Shown here piece after piece: positions 25,309-33,487 of a stretch of DNA of 36,843 bases (its first letter is position 1; each line of letters begins with the position of its first letter). The notes beneath the pieces were generated by a model. The model did not search any database, was not told the DNA's origin, and worked only from the letters and a program-made list of their open reading frames with translations. Source of the DNA: Liquorilactobacillus aquaticus DSM 21051. GTDB taxonomy: Bacteria; Bacillota; Bacilli; Lactobacillales; Lactobacillaceae. A program made the position numbers and the translations under genes. The DNA lies in NCBI RefSeq assembly GCF_001436755.1, contig NZ_AYZD01000017.1:37576-74418 (forward strand), written 5' to 3'.

Positions 25309-27435
25309 ATGGATAAATATTTAAATAATTTAGGTCAGTGGGTAGCTAGAAACAAGTTTAAGACACTTTTAGTTTGGTTGCTTGCCTTGGCAGCATTTGT
25401 TATTGGTGTTGTCCAGATGGGTTCGAACTTCGAAACAAATTTGAAAATATCAGGAGTTCCATCAACGGATATTCAAAAAACGCTTGAAAAAGAGTTTAAG
25501 CAAAACGGTGACGCGGGGACTTTGAAGGTTGTAGTCAAGAGTCAGCATAAGGGTGACATTCTGAAGCCTGAGATGCAAAAAGCAATTTCGACAGCCGTTG
25601 AGAAAGCACAAAAAGATACAAAGCATGTTAAGACAGTGACAAATCCATATGTGGCAAAAACGATCAGTAAAGATTTAACGACAACTTATGTGGATGTAAC
25701 TTTCAAACAGGATGCGAGCGTCGTTTCCCAACAGACAATAAAGAAAGTTAAGAAAGCATTCTCGAACGTAAAGGATAAGAATGGCGTAAAAGTTGCCTAC
25801 ACAGGTTCGGTCGATGTTACACCAAGAAATTTAGGTGTTATGTCAGAGTTAATCGGTATTCTGATTGCGTTCATTCTTTTGTTAGTGCTTTTCCGTTCAT
25901 TTATAGCTGCTGGATTGCCAATTATTAGTGCAATTATCGGGTTGGGAGCTGGTTTGTTAGTTGTTACAATCGGTTCTAATATATGGACGATCGCTAGTGT
26001 AGCTCAAACATTGTCAATCATGATTGGTTTGGCTGTTGGAATTGATTATGCACTGTTCATTTTAAACCGCTACAAACTGGCTCTAGGAGATGAAAAAGAT
26101 CGGGAAAAGGCACTAGGTCTTGCTCTAGCAACTGCTGGAAGCTCTGTTCTTTTTGCAGGGGTAACAGTTATTATTGCTGTATCTGGCCTAAGCTTAGTAG
26201 GTGTTGACTTCTTAGCACAGATGGGGATCGCTGCGGCTGTCGGAGTAGCTTTCGCAGTACTCTCGGCTTTGACTCTCTTGCCGGCGATGATTTCATGTGC
26301 AGGTCGCTTTATCAAACCTACAATCGCGAAGAAAAGTAAGAAAAATAATAAAAATGGGATGATTAACAGAACTATTATAAAGCATCCATTTGTGATGGCT
26401 GTTCTCAGTGTACTTGTTTTACTTGGTATTGCACTACCTGCAACACACATGCGGTTGGGAATGCCATATAATGGGTCTTTACCGACTAATAGAACAGAGC
26501 GTAAAGCATATGACATCATATCAGATAAGTTTGGCGAAGGTGTTAATGCACAGCTAGTAACAGTTGCTAAATTAGACAAGAGCGATACTATTAAACAAAA
26601 GCAAGAAAAACTACAGAAGATTTACAATAAAGTTTCGAAAATGAAAAATGTTAGTTTTGTAACGCCTGCTCAACTCAGCCCTAGCAAGAAATATGCGCTG
26701 ATGGTAATCATTCCTAAGACGGGACCAGAATCTGTCAAAACTGATAAATTGGCACAAAGAGTTAATAATTACTCCAAAGAAACTAAGAAAAATTTGAACA
26801 CGACAATAACATTGACAGGCAGTAACGCAGTTAATATTGATATCACTGATAAGCTGAATAAGGCTATTCCTATTTTTGCCGGATTCGTGATCATCTTAGC
26901 GTTTATATTGTTAATGGCAGTGTTCAAATCGTTTGTTATTCCAATAGTAGCGATGGCTGGTTTTGGACTCTCTTTATTCGCTTCTTTTGGTTTTGCGACT
27001 TTGGTTATGCAAGACGGGTGGATGAACCAATTCTTTGGTATCAGCAAGGGTGCACCGCTTCTGGCATTTCTTCCAGTAATTGTTATCGGTGTTCTGTTTG
27101 GACTTGCAATGGATTATGAGGTGTTCTTAGTTTCCAGAATTAGAGAAGAATATCTATTAACGGGTGATAATGACCGTTCAATTCAAGTTGGTATAAAAGA
27201 AAGCGGTCCAGTTATCATTACTGCTGCTCTAATTATGATTGCTGTGTTTGGCAGTTTCGCAATTTCAACTGATCCAACTATTAAATCAATTGGTATGGCT
27301 TTGTCGTTTGGTGTATTGTTTGATGCATTTGTTGTTCGTTTAACATTTGTGCCTGCAATGATCAAAATCTTTGGACGATTGAACTGGATTTTCCCTCGAA
27401 CGAACTTTTCCAAATTTCCTAAAGACAAGGATTAA
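25309..27435 (+). CDS. MMPL/RND family transporter
   Basis: 708 residues. The first helix lies near residues 17-36, an external domain spans about 37-175, then a block of five or six helices including the GLAVGIDYALFILNRYK motif. A second external domain (about 375-515) is followed by a final block with GLAMDYEVFLVSRIREEY. This two-fold repeat and the GIDYxLF / AMDYxxFL motifs define MMPL exporters, which move lipids or hydrophobic compounds using the proton gradient. AGGAGAG (from 25297) places the start at ATG 25309. Control by the divergent TetR is likely. Confidence 0.92.
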   Translation: MDKYLNNLGQWVARNKFKTLLVWLLALAAFVIGVVQMGSNFETNLKISGVPSTDIQKTLEKEFKQNGDAGTLKVVVKSQHKGDILKPEMQKAISTAVEKAQKDTKHVKTVTNPYVAKTISKDLTTTYVDVTFKQDASVVSQQTIKKVKKAFSNVKDKNGVKVAYTGSVDVTPRNLGVMSELIGILIAFILLLVLFRSFIAAGLPIISAIIGLGAGLLVVTIGSNIWTIASVAQTLSIMIGLAVGIDYALFILNRYKLALGDEKDREKALGLALATAGSSVLFAGVTVIIAVSGLSLVGVDFLAQMGIAAAVGVAFAVLSALTLLPAMISCAGRFIKPTIAKKSKKNNKNGMINRTIIKHPFVMAVLSVLVLLGIALPATHMRLGMPYNGSLPTNRTERKAYDIISDKFGEGVNAQLVTVAKLDKSDTIKQKQEKLQKIYNKVSKMKNVSFVTPAQLSPSKKYALMVIIPKTGPESVKTDKLAQRVNNYSKETKKNLNTTITLTGSNAVNIDITDKLNKAIPIFAGFVIILAFILLMAVFKSFVIPIVAMAGFGLSLFASFGFATLVMQDGWMNQFFGISKGAPLLAFLPVIVIGVLFGLAMDYEVFLVSRIREEYLLTGDNDRSIQVGIKESGPVIITAALIMIAVFGSFAISTDPTIKSIGMALSFGVLFDAFVVRLTFVPAMIKIFGRLNWIFPRTNFSKFPKDKD

Positions 27436-27593
27436 GTGATTTTTAGTTCGCTGTTGTATATTGCATAAGATTTCAAGAAAATGCTTCTTGAAAGACATGA
27501 AACACAGCAATGCTTTAAAAGTGCCACGGAAATTTAAAATCAGCGCTTTCCCCCCTGAATTTTGCTGATATTTAGATTCTTTGGTGCCTGTAT

Positions 27594-27641
27594 AAAAAAA
27601 GGCGCGTACCAAACATTCGTTTTGGTACATGCCTTTTTTTT
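27594..27641. terminator. Bidirectional terminator between MMPL and the third dehydrogenase
   Basis: AAAAAAAGGCGCGTACCAAA (from 27594) pairs with TTTTGGTACATGCC and a run of eight T ending at 27641. The A run on the left also serves the minus-strand gene. It is the only feature I can support in the 305-base gap 27436-27740. Confidence 0.9.
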
Positions 27642-27740
27642 GCATAAGTATCACGTATAAAAAAATTCTGTCTGATTGTAGAAGTGTTTTTATCATATGG
27701 TAGGTGGTAGAGGGAGCCAGCATTAATTTACTTAGGTGTT

Positions 27741-28745
27741 TTAAGGAAAATCAAAACCAGCGTTTTCACGCATAGTTTGCAGAATGTTTGTAGAAGTCTT
27801 TGTTAGAATAAGGAGTCGTTGCATTTCTTCATAGTTCTCCGAGAAAATAATTTTAGTGAAATGTTCTATTTCTGGCATCATGGTATTAGAAATTGCAGGA
27901 ACTTTGATGTCTGTAGTCGTATTATCTTTTTTTAACAAAGTAATGTTTTCTAAATGTGTCGGATGATTCAAAACAAGTGTTCCTTGACTGCCATAGATTT
28001 CGCTTGGCGCCTGACTTGATGTCATATTTCCGATTAGTATATCAACATTAAACGTTTTATAAAATAAAGTTCCATGGCCATAGTAATCCGCTCCGTCTGG
28101 ATTATCGATCAGTTTCGGATAGTACTCAACTTTGATTGGTGTTCCAAACCAATTGAGAGCAGAGCTTATGAGGTATACACCTAAATCGTATAGTACTCCT
28201 CTCGCGGCTTTTCTTGATAAAACACTAGGTAACCTTTGGAGATTTTGAAGATCTGATTTTTTTAGATCAGAGGTTAGATAAATTAGATTGGCACCGTCGA
28301 GCGGTCCTAACTGTGGAATCAAAGCAGCTGTTTGTTCGAATGAGGGCAAGAAGATATTTTTCATGGCTTCCATAAAGTAAAGATTTGGCTTTTTCTGTAA
28401 TAATTTTTCGATTTTTAAAAATTGATTTGAAGTTACTACTGCTGGTTTTTCGACCAAGACATGTTTCTCATGTGTTAGACAACTGATTATTTGAGTGTAG
28501 TGCGCACTATTTGGGGATGCTATGTAAATGGCATCTATTTGTTTATCCAGCAGCATTTGATCTAAATCGGTGTAAACGATAATATGTTCACTAATTGTTT
28601 TTACAAAGCTTGTCCCTTTAGATAATGTTCTGGAATATACTGCAACTACAGAAACATTGTCCACAGCTCTTAAAGCCCTTACAAATTTCTGGGAAATCCA
28701 ACCAGTTCCTATAATACCGAATCTTAACTCTGCATTGTCGGCCAT
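27741..28745 (-). CDS. Gfo/Idh/MocA family oxidoreductase (third copy)
   Basis: 334 residues. The Rossmann loop is GIIGTGWISQKFV, and VLVEKPAV carries the EKP motif with the catalytic Lys. RGVLYDLGVYLISSALNWFG is the conserved helix near the active site. The family acts on sugars and related compounds with NAD(P). ATG 28745 follows GAAGG; an in-frame ATG 18 bases earlier overlaps nothing useful. It is not part of an operon and no regulator adjoins it. Confidence 0.87.
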   Translation of the reverse strand: MADNAELRFGIIGTGWISQKFVRALRAVDNVSVVAVYSRTLSKGTSFVKTISEHIIVYTDLDQMLLDKQIDAIYIASPNSAHYTQIISCLTHEKHVLVEKPAVVTSNQFLKIEKLLQKKPNLYFMEAMKNIFLPSFEQTAALIPQLGPLDGANLIYLTSDLKKSDLQNLQRLPSVLSRKAARGVLYDLGVYLISSALNWFGTPIKVEYYPKLIDNPDGADYYGHGTLFYKTFNVDILIGNMTSSQAPSEIYGSQGTLVLNHPTHLENITLLKKDNTTTDIKVPAISNTMMPEIEHFTKIIFSENYEEMQRLLILTKTSTNILQTMRENAGFDFP

Positions 28746-28908
28746 CAAAATACCTTCTTTCACAAAAAATTGATTGCAACTTAGTTTAACACTGTAGTAT
28801 AAAAATTGAGGATGAAGGAAAAGACGTCATCAAATGTGCGCTATTTAAATTTAAAAAAGGAACTGTTTTTTTACGCTGAGCTTTTACGCAACAGCTAGTT
28901 AGCTTTAA

Positions 28909-29529
28909 CTAGAGCTCTGAAACAAAGCGGATTGCCTTACCCAAGATTTTAATGGGGTTTTCAGGGGTGGAGACAATAGGATCATATTTAGGATTATCTG
29001 GCAACAACAATATTAGATCATCAGTGTGTTTGATTCTCTTCAATGTAGCTTCATTTTCATTTGTCATCAAAACCGCAGCAATTTCCCCATCTTCAACTTC
29101 AGGTTGCTGTCGAATCAAGACACTTGCGCCATTTGGAATAGTGGGTGTCATCGAGTCTCCTTTTGCCCGCAAATAAAAAAGATGTCCCGAAGGTAAAGTT
29201 TCTTTTGGTTCCTCAATATAACCATCGATATTTTCATCAGCTGTAATAGGATCTCCACATGCAATTATACCAATAATGGGGATTTTAACAATTCCCCTTA
29301 TTGGTGTCATATTAGATGGTATCTCGAGGCCAAGCAGATGTTCAGAGGTAGTGCCTAAAGCTTGGGCAAAACTATCTAGTCTATTCAAAGGAAAAGAACG
29401 CGAGCCATTAAAATACTTAGAAACAGCTGATTTTGCCATTTTTACACGTCGAGCTAATTCGCTAATTGAAATATGTTGTTGCTTTGCAAGTTGTTGCATC
29501 ATCTCGACAATTTCCGCATTGGATTTCAT
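28909..29529 (-). CDS. LexA/CI-type repressor (XRE DNA-binding domain plus S24 peptidase)
   Basis: 206 residues. An N-terminal XRE helix-turn-helix (about 7-62: SISELARRVKMAKSAVSKYF) is joined to a C-terminal S24 self-cleavage domain. The scissile bond is probably C91-G92 in IIACGDP; UmuD also uses Cys-Gly, while LexA and CI use Ala-Gly. The catalytic Ser126 (GDSMTPT) and Lys164 (ATLKRI) are present, so it should be cleaved when RecA filaments form. AAGGAG precedes the ATG. Palindromic operators sit in its promoter. It resembles phage CI repressors and the Lactococcus HdiR regulator. Confidence 0.9.
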   Translation of the reverse strand: MKSNAEIVEMMQQLAKQQHISISELARRVKMAKSAVSKYFNGSRSFPLNRLDSFAQALGTTSEHLLGLEIPSNMTPIRGIVKIPIIGIIACGDPITADENIDGYIEEPKETLPSGHLFYLRAKGDSMTPTIPNGASVLIRQQPEVEDGEIAAVLMTNENEATLKRIKHTDDLILLLPDNPKYDPIVSTPENPIKILGKAIRFVSEL

Positions 29530-29559
29530 AATTAAAGCTCCTTCTTAATAATTATAATT

Positions 29560-29661
29560 AGTATATCATTGTTCTTTTAAGAGAACAACATTTTTTTGAT
29601 ATAGTAACCTTTGACAAAAGAGAACACTAGTGTTAGATTTACAGTGTTCTCTTAAGTGAAC
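29560..29661. promoter_or_regulatory. Divergent promoters with repeated repressor operators
   Basis: Two near-palindromic 16-mers share the pattern GTTCnyTTAAGwGAAC: 29571-29586 and 29646-29661. The first lies between the -35 (TTGTTC, complement of 29583-29588) and -10 (TATACT, complement of 29560-29565; 17-base spacer) of the repressor gene. A plus-strand promoter, TTGACA (29611-29616), 17 bases, TAGATT (29634-29639), lies between the sites. A perfect 11-bp inverted pair, AAGAGAACACT (29618-29628) and AGTGTTCTCTT (29643-29653), surrounds its -10. Self-repression and control of the divergent small genes follow naturally. Confidence 0.75.
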
Positions 29662-29729
29662 AATATTATGAACTTTTATAAGAACAAATTGGCCGATTAT
29701 CTTATATATGCTAGAAATGGGGAATGTTG

Positions 29730-29918
29730 ATGGCACGTAAAGCTTCAATTTATGCGCTTTATCGTGGTGACTGTTTTATAGATGTAGGAACCTTACCTGA
29801 ATTAGCTCAGAGAAACAAGCTTGCGATTGGAACACTACTTTTTAAAGCTAGTCCGACCTACGCGCAAAGAACAAAATATGAGGGCACAGTCAGAGTCTAC
29901 AAAATAGAGCAATCTTAA
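29730..29918 (+). CDS. Small phage-like protein of unknown function
   Basis: 62 residues, MARKASIYALYRGDCFIDVG at the start and ending VRVYKIEQS. It is soluble, basic, and resembles small hypothetical proteins seen near XRE repressors in lactobacillus phages; this is recall, not a search. GGGG (29719-29722) lies seven bases before ATG 29730; ATG 29724 is too close. It is the first gene divergent from the S24 repressor and should be induced when that repressor is cleaved. Confidence 0.65.
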   Translation: MARKASIYALYRGDCFIDVGTLPELAQRNKLAIGTLLFKASPTYAQRTKYEGTVRVYKIEQS

Positions 29919-29950
29919 TAAGAGCATTGATCTAGTTGGAGGTGAGAACT

Positions 29951-30298
29951 TTGAATAAACTATGGGATGCCAATAAAAATAAGATAAATTTTTGGATCTC
30001 GTTGACAACTTTTGTTTTGATTTTAGGACTTACTTACGCTAAGTTTAGGTTAAAGCTGGCTTTCACAACTACCGATTTGACTCTAATTACCAGTGCGTTA
30101 GGTTCATTTATTATTTTTATTGGAAATGTTTTGAACAACAACATCTTAGTAGAAGCTGGGCAACGAATTGATAATGTTGAATTTAGCGAAAAAATAACAG
30201 AGGCGACTCAAGCGGTTTTCGATGTCCAAAAAGAACTTAGTAAGTTAAAAAAAGTACTTGAACAAAATGATATTCAAAATAATGAAACACAAAAATGA
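29951..30298 (+). CDS. Small two-helix membrane protein of unknown function
   Basis: About 115 residues starting at TTG 29951, chosen because GGAGGTG (29938-29944) is well spaced; an earlier in-frame TTG (29936) overlaps that site. Two hydrophobic segments (about residues 14-31 and 45-62) are followed by a heptad-like charged tail (about 75-115). The topology resembles small phage or plasmid membrane proteins but I do not recognise the family. It is 32 bases after the previous small gene and probably shares its repressor-controlled transcript. Confidence 0.65.
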   Translation: MNKLWDANKNKINFWISLTTFVLILGLTYAKFRLKLAFTTTDLTLITSALGSFIIFIGNVLNNNILVEAGQRIDNVEFSEKITEATQAVFDVQKELSKLKKVLEQNDIQNNETQK

Positions 30299-30410
30299 TG
30301 GAGTAAAAAATGTAGAAAATGAATGTGTAGCATAAATTATGTGAGGTTTTCTATAAGCAAGAATCTTTAAGAGTTAATAGGAATTCAAACCGACTGGGAA
30401 AATACAAACA

Positions 30411-30499
30411 GAATATGCGTACGCAGGTAATAACACGGAGCTGAGCCAAAAGTTTGATTTTGGGCCAGCTCCGTTGTTAATTCCGTATATGCATATTTC
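30411..30499. repeat. 89-bp imperfect palindrome
   Basis: Left arm from 30411 (GAATATGCGTACG..., then AACACGGAGCTGAGCC) and right arm to 30499 (GGGCCAGCTCCGTTGTTAA..., then GCATATTTC) pair along about 40 bases with a few mismatches. The core CGGAGCTG/CAGCTCCG is perfect. There is no T run after it, so it is not a classic terminator. It could be a miniature mobile element, a structured RNA or a REP-like palindrome. The rest of the 361-base gap 30299-30659 holds nothing else I can support. Confidence 0.65.
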
Positions 30500-30659
30500 A
30501 TAATTCAAAATGTTCTGTCTAACTTCGAATTACTCATAGCAAGAATGCTCTATGTTCGTAGTTTCATGTTAGTACTCAAGTTTTGTCGACCTATGGTATC
30601 GTTCTATTAAATCATAAGCTAGCATATACAAAGGAACTCAGCCTATGCTTAGAATTGGA

Positions 30660-31424
30660 TTAGGCATAATAAGCAATGATTTCCTTTAATGTTTTAGCCG
30701 CACCTTTTTTCCCAGTACCCTCTTCGTAATATTTGATAAAACGTTTATCAGCGATATACATAGTGGCTAAGCTCCTATGCGCCTCAGGAGAATACTGTTC
30801 TTTTGACCAATTCGCAAGCAAAAATTCCTTGTGTAAATCAAAAAGGTGTTTTGCAGCTGGGTTCTTTAAATCATGTGTACCTACTAATGGTTTAAGCGTC
30901 GTTAAAATTTGATTGGTCAATTCTTTAAGATGCATCATATCGATCTCCGATAATAAGTTAAGCCTCCGATTACTATCGTCAATAATTTTGTCACCGTATT
31001 TGTTACGGATTTCTTGACCATATTGGGTTTCATTATCATCAATTCTTTTTGCCTTAAAGGCTGCAAATTTTTCTGTGTCGTTCATTGCTGGTGCTCCTTT
31101 CATTGTTGCAAGTGTTTGATTTAGATTAATCAGCAGATTCGATAATCGACTTTGCTCGGCAATGATTTTCTTACGTTGGTTACATAAGGCTTGATATTGG
31201 ACTGCTTCAGAAGCTTCCAAAACTTTTTTTATTTGGTTCAGTGGCAGATCGAACAATTTTAAGAACATAATCTTTTGGAGTTGGTTAATTGCAGCTCCAT
31301 CATAGTAACGATAATTATTTTTGGGATCTCTTCGCGCTTTTAAAAGACCCTTTTTATCATAAAATCGTAATGTTCTAGTTGAAATACCGGCTAGCTTTGC
31401 TAATTCTGTTATCGAATATGTCAT
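30660..31424 (-). CDS. MerR family regulator with TipAS-type ligand domain
   Basis: 254 residues. The MerR winged helix (YSITELAKLAGISTRTLRFY, then GLLKARRDPKNNYRYYD) is followed by a coiled-coil dimerisation helix (about 75-110). A TipAS-like domain (about 135-254, ending LATMYIADKRFIKYYE) completes it. TipAL and Mta relatives bind hydrophobic antibiotics and activate resistance genes. GAGGAG precedes the ATG. The promoter has the 19-base spacer expected for MerR activators, so it probably activates itself. No target gene adjoins it. Confidence 0.88.
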   Translation of the reverse strand: MTYSITELAKLAGISTRTLRFYDKKGLLKARRDPKNNYRYYDGAAINQLQKIMFLKLFDLPLNQIKKVLEASEAVQYQALCNQRKKIIAEQSRLSNLLINLNQTLATMKGAPAMNDTEKFAAFKAKRIDDNETQYGQEIRNKYGDKIIDDSNRRLNLLSEIDMMHLKELTNQILTTLKPLVGTHDLKNPAAKHLFDLHKEFLLANWSKEQYSPEAHRSLATMYIADKRFIKYYEEGTGKKGAAKTLKEIIAYYA

Positions 31425-31451
31425 AATTAGTTCTCCTCACTTGCAAAATCA

Positions 31452-31482
31452 AGTATAAGCTTTGACGTAACGTAAAGGTCAA
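31452..31482 (-). promoter_or_regulatory. MerR-type promoter with 19-bp spacer
   Basis: On the minus strand TTGACC (complement of 31477-31482) and TATACT (complement of 31452-31457) are 19 bases apart. The spacer contains the near-palindrome ACGTTACGT. A 19-base spacer is hard to use without MerR-type DNA distortion, which points to direct autoactivation by the gene just downstream. Confidence 0.75.
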
Positions 31483-31563
31483 GCATTTATTATACTAAAA
31501 TATAAAGCATACACTAATAAAAAAGGAGTTATTTTACCACATAACCTGTCTTATATAACATTT

Positions 31564-31611
31564 AAAAAAGGCCACCAAACTAGGAATATTCCTAATTTGA
31601 TGGCCTTTTTA
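31564..31611 (-). terminator. Terminator after the XRE pseudogene
   Basis: AAAAAGGCCA (31565-31574) pairs with TGGCCTTTTT (31601-31610), and inner TAGGAA/TTCCTA pairs add to the stem. Both flanks are A- or T-rich. It ends the minus-strand gene finishing at 31657 and lies upstream of the MerR gene. Confidence 0.85.
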
Positions 31612-31656
31612 AAAAATAACTTCATGATTTTTGTTTTAGCAAAGGTTATTTTCACC

Positions 31657-32175
31657 TTAACGGATAAAATAGCCTATAGTAATTGCGCCAAAAAAAATAA
31701 TAATGAAAATCAGAAGTCGAATAGTTAGTTTGTTGAAAGGCTTATGAATTCCTTGCTGATTTTCTTCATATCGGATTTCTTTGGAAAAGAAAATTAAGGT
31801 TATCCCATTTAACGCAATGCTGATTAGCAGTAAAACCGTGCTTAATAAAGAAAGTCGGCCTAGAAACTGTTGCTGTGAGACCATGATAATCAAAGTAAGG
31901 TTAAGAATGTTAGGCCCCCACATATATTTTTTTAAACTAGTTAGTCTAGTTTTTTTCTCAATATCTTTCACAATATCAGATTCTTCCACCAATAATTTGT
32001 CTAAAGAAAGATGATAGAGTTGGGCCAATTTTATTAAACTTTCAATATCAGGGAAAGTATTGCTGGTTTCCCAATTGGAAACAGTTTTAGGAGACGCAAA
32101 TAATTTTTCAGCAAGTTGCTCCTGAGTAAGATGTAACTCTTGACGTTTTCGTTTCTAAATTAAATTTAGCTTCAT
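31657..32175 (-). pseudogene. XRE regulator with membrane tail, broken by a TAG
   Basis: AGGAG followed by ATG (32175, or ATG 32181 in the same frame) gives MKLNLI, then TAG (32155-32157). The frame then runs on intact: KRKRQELHLTQEQLAEKLFA, then SPKTVSNWETSNTFPDIESL (a full XRE domain), then three hydrophobic segments (about the last 90 residues). The family is the XRE plus transmembrane type common in lactobacilli. Only one codon stops it, so the lesion is recent or the base is an error. The part downstream of the stop could still yield the membrane domain alone from an internal start. Confidence 0.75.
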
Positions 32176-32301
32176 CGACATTCAGCTCCTAATCATTCTA
32201 TTCTCTTTATTATTTATAAACCTAAAAAAATAATGTACCACCCAATTGGTTACCAATTACGAAAAATAGTAACTAGAAACTAATTTCTAGTTATTACTAC
32301 A

Positions 32302-32697
32302 CTATTTAGATTTGCTCTTATCAGTCTGAATATACTTAGATAATAAATAAGAACTTACACACCATAGGCTTCTTATGATGCTGGTGCATAAAAACATAAT
32401 TGCCATTCCACTACCATTATTTTTGCCAACTATGTTATTAAGCAATGACACTAAAAAAATATTACTTTTCATTAAGGTTGTGAAAACATAGTCTGCTAAA
32501 ACTCCATCTAAAAAAGATTCCATAAAAATGCTCCAATTGATTGTGTCTTTTAATAAAAGTTTGTGCATCTTTACTGTTTTGAAACCTATTATGTTTCACA
32601 TAAATAAATTTGGATTTTTAAATATTTGATATTCCTCTTGCGATAAGTTAGTTGGAATAACAGCCAGTTTAATTCTGGAAGTCTTAATTGATTTCAT
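32302..32697 (-). pseudogene. Probable MFS transporter remnant with an in-frame TGA
   Basis: From ATG 32697 (AGGAAA upstream) the frame reads MKSIKTSRIKLAVIPTNL and on to TGA at 32596-32598. It then continues in the same phase from ATG 32568 to 32302. The last 88 residues (FLDGVLADYVFTTLMKS, then GSGMAIMFL) look like the C-terminal helices of a macrolide- or siderophore-type MFS exporter, by recall. The first 33 residues I do not recognise; they may belong to a different gene. The main body of any transporter (about 300 residues) is absent. Confidence 0.45.
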
Positions 32698-32737
32698 ATA
32701 TTTTTCCTCATTTTCCACATTAATTTATTTGCAAAGC

Positions 32738-32974
32738 TCAGTCAGCTGAAATTCCTGTAACATTTTGATTAATTGTCACAGTGTTTATGTTGCTTGACTG
32801 ATCTAGTTTATGAAGTATTATGAGATGTTTCTCTGACAAATATAAAATGGCGTGTTTTAAATGAATATTATTATCATTGGGAAGCTGATTCGTTAAATAG
32901 TCTGCCCTTTTATTTCAATCGAATTGATTAAATAGCTGGTTGATGCTATTAAGTAATTCATTTGAATTCCCCAT
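32738..32974 (-). pseudogene. Truncated MarR-like regulator with an in-frame TGA
   Basis: AGGGGCG precedes ATG 32974. The frame reads MGNSNELLNSINQLFNQFD, then TGA (32915-32917), then NKRADYLTNQLPNDNN, and LKHAILYLSEKHLIILHKLD followed by TVTINQNVTGISAD to the stop at 32738. The last part looks like the first half of a MarR-type winged helix, cut before the recognition helix finishes. The assignment is weak. It is divergent from the orphan frame at 33041. Confidence 0.4.
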
Positions 32975-33040
32975 AAATATCGCCCCTAAAGTAATTTATA
33001 CAGTTTTCTTACAAGTATATAATATCAATTTCAAAAAAAG

Positions 33041-33457
33041 GTTCATCTGTATTTTGGTAGGATTAATAATAAGGGAACGATTAAGAGTATTAACGAAAAT
33101 ATTCAAGTAGATGATGAACCATATTTTCTGAAGGAAGAAGATGCTAGAAAGCTGTTTAGAAAATGGGATAATGTCAAACATATTAATGAAATTTTAAAAA
33201 CGGCTCCCCGCCCTAAAAAAGTTTATGATAACCCTATGTGGGCGATTAGTTTAAAAACGAAAAAACGCTTAAACAATCATGATGGGGAACATACCAAATT
33301 CGGAATTGTTATAACTCTTAAAGAAATGAACGGAATCAATCGACTTCAAGATTTTATCCAGCAAGCGAGCCTAAAAGGGTGGTTAGTAAATAGTATTGAT
33401 GTTCAGAGCCGTATCAATATTTATAACCAAGCAGAAGAGAATATAGATCTACAATAG
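33041..33457 (+). CDS. Unknown protein frame without a normal start codon
   Basis: The frame is open from 33023 (after a TAA at 33020-33022) to TAG 33455-33457 and encodes about 138 coherent residues: VHLYFGRINNKGTIKSI at one end, then DEPYFLKEEDARKLF, PRPKKVYDNPMWAISLKTKK and FGIVITLKEMNGINRLQDF. Composition looks like a real soluble protein. There is no ATG, GTG or TTG in the first 190 bases; the first ATG (33236) would remove half of it and lacks a ribosome site. CTG 33047 five bases after AAAGG is possible. TATAAT (33017-33022) sits just upstream. I do not recognise the family. It is either a gene with an unusual start or a 5'-damaged one. Confidence 0.5.
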   Translation, partial: VHLYFGRINNKGTIKSINENIQVDDEPYFLKEEDARKLFRKWDNVKHINEILKTAPRPKKVYDNPMWAISLKTKKRLNNHDGEHTKFGIVITLKEMNGINRLQDFIQQASLKGWLVNSIDVQSRINIYNQAEENIDLQ

Positions 33458-33487
33458 AAAATGTACACAATTTGATAATTAGCTAAG

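Noticed and set aside
27340-27723. A 127-codon minus-strand frame after the MMPL gene
   Set aside because: It spans the MMPL 3' end and a clear bidirectional terminator, so it is a chance frame.
30411-30499. A tRNA or riboswitch in the 361-base gap after the small membrane gene
   Set aside because: No cloverleaf, T-loop or known riboswitch core could be recognised; the structure is a simple long hairpin.
32302-32974. Reassignment of UGA to tryptophan to explain in-phase TGA codons
   Set aside because: Many intact genes in the window end at TGA with correct lengths and overlaps (for example the MarR and MFS genes), so the standard code applies.
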